The notes beneath the pieces are model-generated. The model saw only the letters and a program-made list of their open reading frames with translations, made no database searches and was not told the origin of the DNA. Shown here piece by piece: positions 42,366-49,675 of a stretch of DNA of 64,000 nucleotides (within the stretch, counting starts at the first letter, position 1; the number at the start of each line of letters is the position of its first letter). The DNA comes from Acidobacteriota bacterium (lineage in GTDB: Bacteria > Acidobacteriota > Terriglobia > Acidiferrales > UBA7541): contig JABCZJ010000001.1 of NCBI GenBank assembly GCA_013289715.1, positions 62,001-126,000 of the forward strand, given 5' to 3'. Made by a program: the position numbers and the translations under genes.

Positions 42366-44084
42366 TTACTGAGGCGTCTTCTTTTTCCCGAGCAGACCAC
42401 CGAGAGCGCTAGCTGCCGCGCCGCTGGTGCCGCCTTGGCCACCCGGTATCGCACCCTTGGCTGCGCCGACGGCCATCGCTTTGGCATCAGGAATCACCTG
42501 CGGATTCGACGTGGTGCCCTGTACGATGAACGGGATTCCATGGCCCGAGCCACCGCCGCCTGCGCCGCCGGTGAAAGCACCGAGTGCTCCGCCTAACTTG
42601 CCTCCGCCCGCACCTGCCGCGCCGGTGAGCGCACCCGCGGCGCCCGACAGATTCGCTACCATTTTAAAGTTCAGCTGTCCGGCCGCGCTGACGGTCCCAT
42701 TTCCCGTGACCGTTCCAAGCGACGGCATCACCAAATCCAAATTATCAATCTTCGTTCCCGATGGATCGTTTCGCACGGTGGCGCTCAGCGTTTCAATATC
42801 CGTATCCGATCCACCGCCGCCACCACCGCCACCACTGAGTCCGGGAATGGATCCCAGCGCGCCGAGTTTCGATTTCAAGCTGAAGCCCGCCAGCTTCGCA
42901 TTCGAGAGATTGATCGGCCCGGAAACGACTAGTTTGTCCACGGGGCCGGTCACCGTCAGGTTCGCAGTAAGCGACCCACCCTGCAACTTCGAGCCGGAAG
43001 GCACCACCACTCCGACCGCCGGAAGAAACCCTTCCAGATCGGTCACCGGCATGGCCTGCGCGTTCAGCCGCATATCGACCTTGGTAGGTTCCAACGCGGT
43101 GTTGTAAGCGCCGTTCAAACGCGCCAGCGCATTGCCGATGTGAATGTCTCCCTGGTTCAAGTTTCCCGATTGGCTCTTCAGCGCGTAGGTGGTGGCGTAA
43201 TCAACACTCAGCGGAACGGAAGAAGGCGCACCCGCCGCGGAGATTTTCAGCTTGGTCGCCTTCACGGTGCCTTTGGAATTCATCTGGCTTCCGTCCGAAC
43301 TCAGGTCGCCTTTAAAGTCCACCACGCCGCCGATTCCGGAGGACGCATCCAGAAAACCGGTGTTTGCCAAATCCAAATGCTGCACTTCCACCGTGGCGCT
43401 CAGCGGTGTCAGTGAAGCGTCTGAAGAATTCATCGGCCCGGCTTTGCCTTCCAGTTTGAGTGCGGAGTTTCCGGGCCCAGTGGCCGTCAGCTTGAAAGGA
43501 AACTGTGAAGTGTAGGAAAGATCGGAAGCTTCCAGGTCAACGTTCTGGTAGATGCTCGGCTTAGCACCGGAGCCCGCGGCGCTTACGATAATTTTCCCGT
43601 TCTCGATGCTGAGTTTCCCTACGTTCAAAGCTTCTGTTCCGGGAGCACCGCCCGCGCTCGACGCTGGATTCTTGGTCGAGCTCTTCGCGGCGCTCCCGCC
43701 CAAGCTCGAATAGTTCCACGTTCCGTTCACAGCGTGGATCAGATTCACCTCCGGATCCTTCACCGTTAGCGAACGCACTTCGAGTTTCTTCGAAAAGATC
43801 AGCGGCAAAAGTTCAACGCCCGCGTTCAGCGATTTGGTGGTCAGAAACGGCGACTTGCTGAACGCCGGGTCATCGGCAATCGAAACATCCGAAACCGTCA
43901 CTCCACCGGAAAAGATCGACAGGCTGATATCCCCAATTCCCACTTGGCGCCCCAGCGCTGCGGCCAACTGCGTTTCCAGAGTAGGCTTGAATTGGTTGGC
44001 GTTGATGAAAAGCGGCAGAGCCAGGACGATTAAGAACAACACCACGACGATGCCGCCGATAATCATAAGGGGCTTTTTTTTCAT
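42366..44084 (-). CDS. AsmA-family protein
   Basis: The 572-residue protein starts at ATG 44084 with GGAGG 6 bases before it; the frame is open 90 bases farther upstream. A membrane anchor (PLMIIGGIVVVLFLIVLALP) is followed by the AsmA signature ALPLFINANQFKPTLETQLA and ALGRQVGIGDISLSIFSGGV. The rest is a beta-rich periplasmic domain with AsmA-like repeats (NAKLAGFSLKSKLGALGSIP) and Gly-rich stretches near the end. AsmA/TamB relatives are thought to bridge inner and outer membranes and to move phospholipids. The C-terminus GLLGKKKTPQ is basic. Confidence 0.88.
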   Translation of the reverse strand: MKKKPLMIIGGIVVVLFLIVLALPLFINANQFKPTLETQLAAALGRQVGIGDISLSIFSGGVTVSDVSIADDPAFSKSPFLTTKSLNAGVELLPLIFSKKLEVRSLTVKDPEVNLIHAVNGTWNYSSLGGSAAKSSTKNPASSAGGAPGTEALNVGKLSIENGKIIVSAAGSGAKPSIYQNVDLEASDLSYTSQFPFKLTATGPGNSALKLEGKAGPMNSSDASLTPLSATVEVQHLDLANTGFLDASSGIGGVVDFKGDLSSDGSQMNSKGTVKATKLKISAAGAPSSVPLSVDYATTYALKSQSGNLNQGDIHIGNALARLNGAYNTALEPTKVDMRLNAQAMPVTDLEGFLPAVGVVVPSGSKLQGGSLTANLTVTGPVDKLVVSGPINLSNAKLAGFSLKSKLGALGSIPGLSGGGGGGGGSDTDIETLSATVRNDPSGTKIDNLDLVMPSLGTVTGNGTVSAAGQLNFKMVANLSGAAGALTGAAGAGGGKLGGALGAFTGGAGGGGSGHGIPFIVQGTTSNPQVIPDAKAMAVGAAKGAIPGGQGGTSGAAASALGGLLGKKKTPQ

Positions 44085-44387
44085 GGCGAGCCTCCAAAAA
44101 AGCGTGCTGCAAAGCGCCGGGGCCACAGGCTGGCCCACGACCGGACCAAGGGCCGAATGGAAGGCGCCCATCATACTCCCGGGTCGGCATATTCAACAAT
44201 CGGATGTTAATTCCGCGCGCCCGCACGGCTGAACGAGCGAGCACTCGCGGGAAACTCCAAGCAACACCAGAAGCTTTTCCGGCGCCAATAGCGTTTCAGT
44301 TCGCTACGAATTCGCTAGGGTGTTCGACCAAACCATGCTATGTTTGTGCTGCGTTTGTTGCTCTTGTAACACCTTTAGATTCGATCG
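44085..44387. other. Divergent region between AsmA and cold-shock genes
   Basis: About 300 bp without a gene. It should hold the promoters of AsmA and of the cold-shock gene. No strong consensus promoter is visible; the long distance before the cold-shock start fits the long leaders usual for such genes. Confidence 0.4.
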
Positions 44388-44419
44388 AAGGGGCTGCAAG
44401 TTCACACTTGCAGCCTCTT
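44388..44419 (+). promoter_or_regulatory. Hairpin in the leader of the cold-shock gene
   Basis: AAGGGGCTGCAAG (44388-44400) pairs with CTTGCAGCCTCTT (44407-44419) over 13 bp with one G-T wobble and a 6-base loop. It stands 63 bases before the cold-shock GTG. It could be a temperature-sensitive leader structure or an attenuator; the following sequence (TTCGCTTT) is only weakly T-rich. Confidence 0.55.
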
Positions 44420-44482
44420 TCGCTTTACGGCTGGAGGCGGTCGAGAAGCAAACAAATAGCTTAAAAAGAAGGAAGTAAATCA

Positions 44483-44686
44483 GTGAGAGAACAAGGAACA
44501 GTAAAGTGGTTCAATGCCAGCAAGGGCTTCGGATTCATCCAGCGCCAGTCCGGCGAGGACGTTTTCGTCCACTTTTCGGCCATTCAGGCGGAAGGTTATA
44601 AGTCGCTGAACGAAGGGCAAGCGGTTGAGTTCGAAGTTACCCGTGGACCGAAGGGTCTGCAGGCAGCGAACGTCACCAGCCTCTAG
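44483..44686 (+). CDS. Cold-shock protein (CspA family)
   Basis: The 67-residue protein starts at GTG 44483 behind AAGGAAGTAAATCA. It is a complete cold-shock domain: [20 protein letters not shown] contains RNP1 and [10 protein letters not shown] contains RNP2. It binds single-stranded nucleic acid as an RNA chaperone. A long leader with a stable hairpin lies upstream and a strong terminator lies 8 bases downstream, so it forms its own short transcript. Confidence 0.96.
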   Translation: MREQGTVKWFNASKGFGFIQRQSGEDVFVHFSAIQAEGYKSLNEGQAVEFEVTRGPKGLQAANVTSL

Positions 44687-44694
44687 TCGAAGAG

Positions 44695-44730
44695 GGGCGA
44701 GCCGGCATCCGCCGGTTCGCCCTTTTTTTT
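44695..44730 (+). terminator. Rho-independent terminator after the cold-shock gene
   Basis: GGGCGAGCCGGC pairs with GCCGGTTCGCCC over 12 bp with one wobble and a 4-base loop (ATCC), followed by eight Ts at 44723-44730. Confidence 0.93.
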
Positions 44731-44761
44731 CGCACACGCAACATCGGTCTTAGGAGCCTCG

Positions 44762-44995
44762 TTGAAAGCACTTCCCGAAGGGCAGTACATCAAGCACTTC
44801 CAATACGGTTTGGGCGTCATCACGGAATCCGATAACGACCGCACTTCGATTGATTTCGACCTGCATGGCATGAAGAAGTTCGTCACCAGCATCATGGTGG
44901 TCGAAATCGCCGAAGGCACACCGCCGAAGCGCAAGCGCGCCAAGCGCGTGAAGAAAGTCGCGGTACCGGTGGCCGTGGCGGCCGCTGGAAAATGA
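44762..44995 (+). CDS. Small basic protein, TTG start
   Basis: The 77-residue protein starts at TTG 44762 with AGGAG about 5 bases upstream. It begins MKALPEGQYIKHFQYGLGVI, resembling the KOW/CarD-like start in which a short beta domain reads 'YGLGVI', then IDFDLHGMKKFVTSIMVVEI. The tail is very basic (PPKRKRAKRVKKVAV). This suggests nucleic-acid binding, which is inference. Its TGA overlaps the ATG of the next gene (ATGA), so the two are translationally coupled. Confidence 0.65.
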   Translation: MKALPEGQYIKHFQYGLGVITESDNDRTSIDFDLHGMKKFVTSIMVVEIAEGTPPKRKRAKRVKKVAVPVAVAAAGK

Positions 44996-45327
44996 GCAAC
45001 AACAACGTCATCGTGCAATTCGTGGGATTCGAGGCCAAGGCCCAGGGCCGTGAATATACTTTCACCGTTCGCGAATCCGCCACCGAACCGCGCGAATTCA
45101 CTCTGACCATTCCGAATGAAGCGTTCAATACGCGCCGCGTCCGTTTTCAGGATGCGCCGGACATTTGCTCGCACCGCCTGCACCTGGAACTCGCCGCGAC
45201 GGAAAATCACCCGGACAAGACCCACTTCAACCTGACCGACGCGGAACTCGAAGCCTATCGCACTTCCCACATGCAAAAGCCCCCGAAGTATCCCTACGCA
45301 CCAAAAAAAGACGATCAAGAAGCTTAG
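44992..45327 (+). CDS. Hypothetical protein coupled to the preceding gene
   Basis: The 111-residue protein starts within the stop of the preceding frame. It is soluble and beta-rich in the first 80 residues (VIVQFVGFEAKAQGREYTFT; EFTLTIPNEAFNTRRVRFQD) and ends in a Lys/Pro-rich tail (KPPKYPYAPKKDDQE). I do not recognise a family. The overlap with the small basic protein suggests that the two act together. Confidence 0.65.
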   Translation: MSNNNVIVQFVGFEAKAQGREYTFTVRESATEPREFTLTIPNEAFNTRRVRFQDAPDICSHRLHLELAATENHPDKTHFNLTDAELEAYRTSHMQKPPKYPYAPKKDDQEA

Positions 45328-45388
45328 TTTTTCGTTGGCATTCAAGTCGGAAAACTCAAGAACGGCTTTGAGGCCAAGGTAAGGCAGT

Positions 45389-45460
45389 TGTAGCGGCGCA
45401 CTTCAGTGCGCCATCGGTGTTGAGCCGCGGATCGATGGCGGTCTGAAGCCCGCCGCTACA
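45389..45460. repeat. REP-type element with two hairpins and 10-bp terminal inverted repeats
   Basis: The element begins TGTAGCGGCG and ends CGCCGCTACA, perfect inverted 10-mers 72 bp apart end to end. Its left half is a hairpin GGCGCAC-TTCA-GTGCGCC and its right half contains GGCGG-TCTGAAGC-CCGCC. A related half element lies at 46208-46240. Such palindromic units are usually mobilised by RAYT-type transposases or arise as nonautonomous elements; no such transposase is in the window. Confidence 0.75.
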
Positions 45461-45486
45461 GATTCCTCGCTACAAGTTCGTCGCAC

Positions 45487-46044
45487 CTACGCGACCCGCG
45501 TGACGACCCGCCGCGCCGCAAGCGAAATCATCAAACGCGTCACGCCACTGAAAAAGATGCTGATCCCCACGAGCGTGCCGAGCACCCACTCGGTGCTCGA
45601 TGGCCATGTCGCCCAAATCATTCCGCCGAGAATCAGCGTCACAATGCCATCGATCAGAAACCAGCCTGACCCGGTTGCAGGACGGTGCTGAAAAAACAGC
45701 ACGATCTCGAATACTCCTTCGATCAGCAGATAAAACGCCAGAGCCAGCGTCAACGTCGCGAGCCCGCGCGCCGGGTGGTCCAGCAGGTAAACCGCCACGC
45801 ACAGATAGAGAATCCCCAGCAACACCTTCAGCAACACGCTTCCGGTGCGTCGCGTGAACCACGCAAAAACAAAATGAGCCACCGCCGCGAAAATCAGCAT
45901 CCAGGCGACGAAAATATTCGCGGCAAGGCCGGCCTCCAGCGGCATGGCAATCGCCAGAATTCCGACCACTATCATTACCGCGCTCACAAAAATCGACCAG
46001 CCCACCGCCTTTTTCGCAATATCCGAGATATTAGGATCGCTCAT
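45487..46044 (-). CDS. HdeD/DUF308 membrane protein
   Basis: The 185-residue protein starts at ATG 46044 with GGGAGG 6 bases upstream, so the ATG 18 bases earlier is not needed. It has six membrane helices in three similar pairs (VGWSIFVSAVMIVVGILAIA; LLGILYLCVAVYLLDHPARG; WFLIDGIVTLILGGMIWATW), the repeat pattern of HdeD/DUF308 proteins. HdeD is linked to acid tolerance in enterobacteria; the general function is unknown. Confidence 0.88.
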   Translation of the reverse strand: MSDPNISDIAKKAVGWSIFVSAVMIVVGILAIAMPLEAGLAANIFVAWMLIFAAVAHFVFAWFTRRTGSVLLKVLLGILYLCVAVYLLDHPARGLATLTLALAFYLLIEGVFEIVLFFQHRPATGSGWFLIDGIVTLILGGMIWATWPSSTEWVLGTLVGISIFFSGVTRLMISLAARRVVTRVA

Positions 46045-46386
46045 AAACGACCTCCCATGCATCGTCGTGCCCGCGGGCGCCCCGGGGCGGCACCGCGGAA
46101 TCCTTATATCACTACTCGACGAGGTTCGGGGACATTGCTCTGGCTCGCCAATCCAATGCGCAGGTTTAGGCTCGTCGAACCGCCCAGTCGTCGCTGCCTT
46201 TGAACTCGTAGCGGCGCCTGCTTTTTAGGCGGGCGCCGTTGACTTTGACGTTGCCTTCGAATTCCTAAATCACGCCGCAGCACGATTCACCCGGGGCCTA
46301 GCGTGTTGGCCGGCCGCAGCCAACTCAACTCGTGATATGTTTGCGTCGATGCCGCGCACACATTCGCGCTCGCCAAGGCGCCCTTC
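46045..46386. other. Divergent intergenic region with a REP half element
   Basis: About 340 bp without a gene between HdeD and a polytopic membrane protein. At 46208-46240 GTAGCGGCGCC and GGGCGCCG form a hairpin (CGGCGCC / GGCGCCG) and share the GTAGCGGCGC start of the element at 45389. No clear promoter is visible. Confidence 0.5.
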
Positions 46387-47934
46387 TTGACCCAGCGCAA
46401 CCACGCAAACCCGCCCAACCCAGCTGAAAACGAAATCGCGAAAAGCATTCCGCCAACGGAATCACGCGCATCCGCCCTCGCCCACGCCGTCGCGTTCGTG
46501 CGGCAACACATACGGCGTCTTCTGCTCATTTCCGCCGCAGTCCTCGCGCCTGTTTTCTGGCATCGCAACATCGCCGCCGGTGATCTGGGCAGCCACCTCT
46601 ACAACGCGTGGCTCGCGCAGCTCATCCGACACGGCTACGCGCCCGGCCTATGGCTCGCGCCGCGCTGGAATAATGTGCTCTTCGATTTCGTGCTCGACGG
46701 CCTCGGCCGTTTTGTTTCTCTACACGCCGCCGAAAAAATTGCCGTATCGCTAGCTGTGCTGATTTTCTTCTGGGGTGCGTTCGCCTTCGTGTGCGCGGCC
46801 GCCAGACGCGCGCCCTGGCTGCTCTGCCCCGCCATCGCCATGTTCAGTTACGGATATTCCTTCGAGATGGGGTTCCTGAATTTCTATGTTTCGCTGGGCC
46901 TGGCGTTTTTCGGCATTGCAATTTTCTGGCGTGGGCGCGGCTGGGAGCGCTGGATCGCTGTTGCGCTTGCGCCGCTGGCGATGCTGGCGCATCCGCTGGG
47001 CTTCGCATGGCTCGTCGCCGCGTCGGCGTACGTCGCGATGGCCCAAGCGGTTCCCCGGCGCTATCAGATTTCGCTGGTGGCTGCTGCGGGCGTGGTGCTC
47101 TTTGCCGCGCGCTATTATTTTTGGCACCACGATATTGTGCAGACCCGCGACGATCCCTTCTATTTCTTCAACGGCTCGGATCAACTACTGCTGTTCGGCC
47201 CGCGCTACGCGATTCCGGAATTCGCGCTACTGATGTTCATTTTCTGCGCGGTGGCCGCGGCTTTTTTTGCTCGCTCCTGGGGCAAGCTGAACTGGACGGG
47301 CCTCGCGATTCCCCTGCAACTCTACGTCATCGTCGGCCTAGCCGTAATCCTGCTGCCCGACGGGATACGTTTTCCGCAGCAGCCGTCCGCGCTCGCGCTA
47401 CTGACCGAACGCCTCACCTCGGTTTCCGCGGTCCTACTCTGCTGTTTGCTCGGAGCATTGCAGCCACGCAAATGGCACCTTCTCGCATGTGGCGCGATAG
47501 CTGCGGTCTTTTTCACATTCCTGTACCAGGACGCCGGGACCATCAATCGGATGGAGGCACAGGTTGAAGAACTCGTGCGCACCGTGCCGCGCAACTCGCG
47601 TATTCTCGCCACGCTCAAGTCGCCGTTCCCCGAATCGCGCGTTCTGGTGCAACATATCGCCGATCGCGCCTGCATCGGCCACTGCTTCAGCTACGGCAAT
47701 TACGAGCCTGCCTCGGGTCAGTTCCGCGTGCGCGCCACGCCGCGCAACCGCTACGCGATGTTCAGTTTTGATGAAGCCGTGAATATGGAAGATGGCTCGT
47801 ACGAAATGCAGCCGGAGGATTTGCCTGCCTATCAGGTATATCAATGCAGCGTGGATCAGAAGCAAGTGTGCATCCGGCCACTGGAAGCCGGCGAAATGAA
47901 CGACGACCTGGGAATTCATCCCGACGGAGAATAA
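46387..47934 (+). CDS. Polytopic membrane protein, glycosyltransferase-like layout
   Basis: The 515-residue protein has an N-terminal polar region, about ten hydrophobic helices between residues 45 and 385, and a soluble C-terminal domain of about 130 residues. After the first helix comes HRNIAAGDLGSHLYNAWLAQ, an acidic periplasmic loop like that of GT-C glycosyltransferases (a D in the first loop), followed by aromatic-rich loops. I do not recognise the exact family; lipid-linked sugar transfer is a guess. The start is read as TTG 46387 with AAGGCG upstream and is uncertain. Confidence 0.65.
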   Translation: MTQRNHANPPNPAENEIAKSIPPTESRASALAHAVAFVRQHIRRLLLISAAVLAPVFWHRNIAAGDLGSHLYNAWLAQLIRHGYAPGLWLAPRWNNVLFDFVLDGLGRFVSLHAAEKIAVSLAVLIFFWGAFAFVCAAARRAPWLLCPAIAMFSYGYSFEMGFLNFYVSLGLAFFGIAIFWRGRGWERWIAVALAPLAMLAHPLGFAWLVAASAYVAMAQAVPRRYQISLVAAAGVVLFAARYYFWHHDIVQTRDDPFYFFNGSDQLLLFGPRYAIPEFALLMFIFCAVAAAFFARSWGKLNWTGLAIPLQLYVIVGLAVILLPDGIRFPQQPSALALLTERLTSVSAVLLCCLLGALQPRKWHLLACGAIAAVFFTFLYQDAGTINRMEAQVEELVRTVPRNSRILATLKSPFPESRVLVQHIADRACIGHCFSYGNYEPASGQFRVRATPRNRYAMFSFDEAVNMEDGSYEMQPEDLPAYQVYQCSVDQKQVCIRPLEAGEMNDDLGIHPDGE

Positions 47935-48008
47935 TCACAAGAAGTCATCGCGCAAATGCGTGACCCGGCAGGGCCGGGCTTCGACCCCGCCGTCACGCCT
48001 AGCGTGGA

Positions 48009-48030
48009 GAAGGGCTTTAGCCCCTGAAGC
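48009..48030. repeat. Short palindromic repeat
   Basis: GAAGGGCTTTAGCCCCTGAAGC contains the palindrome GGGCTTTAGCCC. The same core with AGCCCCTGAAGC occurs at 52846-52873. Both lie between genes, so this is a dispersed repeat family with at least two copies here. Confidence 0.55.
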
Positions 48031-48056
48031 TGTACGTTTCGATCGTTGCTGAGCAT

Positions 48057-48761
48057 TCAGGAAAGTTCTGAAAGATGAGCACGGAGAGCGAACGCCTGTT
48101 CGCCGACGAACTGGCCTCCCAGAATACGCACCTTGCAGCCGAGCGCCGCATTACTCGCGTCCAGAATCTTCACTCTGGTTCCACATTCGACGAGAAGTAG
48201 TTTTTCGCCAGCCACTAGAAGAGAAATTCCCAGATCGTCCTTGGCCGTTTCGCAATCGCGCAATTCACGAAGAACTTCCTCCGTGACGGGCAGCAGCACA
48301 TAGTTGCGGCCGGCTTCGTCGCAGATCGTGGCCACCTGCCCGACCCATTCAGCACGAGGCTCGGCAGCAGCTAATCGCGCAGCGCTAGCAACAGAAGAAC
48401 CCTTCGCCGACGCGCCTGCATGAATTCTTTCCACCGCTGCAATGAAACGGTAGCCGCGGCGCGGCAGCGTTTCGATATAACGCGGATTCTTGTGCGAATC
48501 GCAGAGCGCGCGCCGCAGCGTCTGGATCGCGGCGTTCACGCCGTGCTCGAAATCCACAAACGTGTCCACGGGCCACAAACGGCTCTGCAATTCCTTTCGC
48601 GTGAGCAATTCGCCCGGCTGTTCGAGCAGCAACGCGAGAATCTGAAAGGGCCGGCCAGCGAGACGGATTTTTCGGCCATGTTTACGCAGCTCACCCGTGC
48701 GGAGGTCAACGTGGTAGGCGTCGAAGCTGAGCCTACCTTCGGAAGGGAGTTCGTCGCGCAT
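48057..48761 (-). CDS. Winged-helix (OmpR/ToxR-type) transcriptional regulator
   Basis: The 234-residue protein has a C-terminal-OmpR-type winged helix at about residues 10-112: LRKHGRKIRLAGRPFQILAL, LLTRKELQSRLWPVDTFVDF, the recognition helix GVNAAIQTLRRALCDSHKNP and the wing RYIETLPRRGYRFIA. In many acidobacterial relatives this domain is followed by a membrane helix and a sensor or TPR part; here there is only a soluble domain of about 110 residues with no membrane helix. It runs divergently from the secreted protein gene at 48993 and could control it. Confidence 0.88.
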   Translation of the reverse strand: MRDELPSEGRLSFDAYHVDLRTGELRKHGRKIRLAGRPFQILALLLEQPGELLTRKELQSRLWPVDTFVDFEHGVNAAIQTLRRALCDSHKNPRYIETLPRRGYRFIAAVERIHAGASAKGSSVASAARLAAAEPRAEWVGQVATICDEAGRNYVLLPVTEEVLRELRDCETAKDDLGISLLVAGEKLLLVECGTRVKILDASNAALGCKVRILGGQFVGEQAFALRAHLSELS

Positions 48762-48992
48762 CAGCCAAGCTGGGGCGAGGAAGTTTACTTCGAGCGCGAC
48801 GGGAACTCAAGCTTGCGAGCACCGCTGGCGATAACCCACGTAGTTTCAGTCCACTACGGCTTTACCCCCGTTGTACGAACAAACGACCTCCGTTGCATTG
48901 AACGATTTGACGTTTCGTACGAAACTGCGCGTGCATTGAGGAACGAAATGAAAACTTTGAAATTAAAGATCGAAAGCAAGAAGGAGACGAAA

Positions 48993-49496
48993 ATGAAAAT
49001 GACGGCGGTAGTGAAGACTTCGCTGTATGTAGCGGCCCTGGGACTTGCGTGCATGCTGCCGGTGACGGCGCGTGCGCAGTCTGACGTGATGCCCGACTCT
49101 TTCGCATTCTCCGCCGACGAAGCGCCGGCCGCACGGCCCGCGCTGGTGGCAGCAGTGGACGACGTGAACCAAACGCAGGACGATTTTCAGGGCAAAGTTA
49201 CGCTGCCTTACAACGCCAAGTGCGCAGGCAAAAATTTGAAAGCCGGGCAGTACTTGGTTTCCGTGAAGCTCGAAGCGACCGGACGCGTAGTCACCATCCA
49301 CGGCGACGGCGCTGACATGAACATTCGCGTGCGCGAAGTGCCGACGAATCGCCGGGCCAGCCAGAGCGCGTTGCTGGTGCGAAATTCGGGCCACGGCCGC
49401 ACGCTGGCAGCAGTTTCCGTCGAAGGGCTCAACGCAATGTTTTACCTGGGCACGAGTGCAAGCCAGGCCCTGACGGAACGGTTGCCGATCTCGTAG
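48993..49496 (+). CDS. Secreted protein of unknown function
   Basis: The 167-residue product starts at ATG 48993 after AAGGAGA; an ATG at 48948 with GAGG upstream is an alternative that would add 15 residues. It has a clear signal peptide (TSLYVAALGLACMLPVTARA). The mature part has a pair of beta segments (FQGKVTLPYNAKCAGKNLKA; YLVSVKLEATGRVVTIHGDG) and a basic centre, ending LTERLPIS. The repeated beta pattern suggests a small sandwich domain. No family is recognised. A strong terminator follows 12 bases after the stop. Confidence 0.75.
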   Translation: MKMTAVVKTSLYVAALGLACMLPVTARAQSDVMPDSFAFSADEAPAARPALVAAVDDVNQTQDDFQGKVTLPYNAKCAGKNLKAGQYLVSVKLEATGRVVTIHGDGADMNIRVREVPTNRRASQSALLVRNSGHGRTLAAVSVEGLNAMFYLGTSASQALTERLPIS

Positions 49497-49508
49497 TTGG
49501 TGAAGTAC

Positions 49509-49555
49509 CTGACGCCCCGTTGGCGGCACGGCGCCGACGGGGCGTCAGTGTTTTT
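49509..49555 (+). terminator. Rho-independent terminator
   Basis: CTGACGCCCCGT at 49509-49520 pairs perfectly with ACGGGGCGTCAG at 49537-49548, and the inner bases extend the stem. TG and TTTTT follow. It ends the transcript of the secreted protein gene. Confidence 0.92.
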
Positions 49556-49675
49556 GGCGAACGTTCCACACCCCTCGCAGCTTTTTATCCCGCCTGCGAA
49601 TCTAACCAGCGCAGTGGTTTCCGGCTAACGCTCGTTGCAAATTCGCGTCGGTCCGGGCGTATGATGTTCGCGTAA

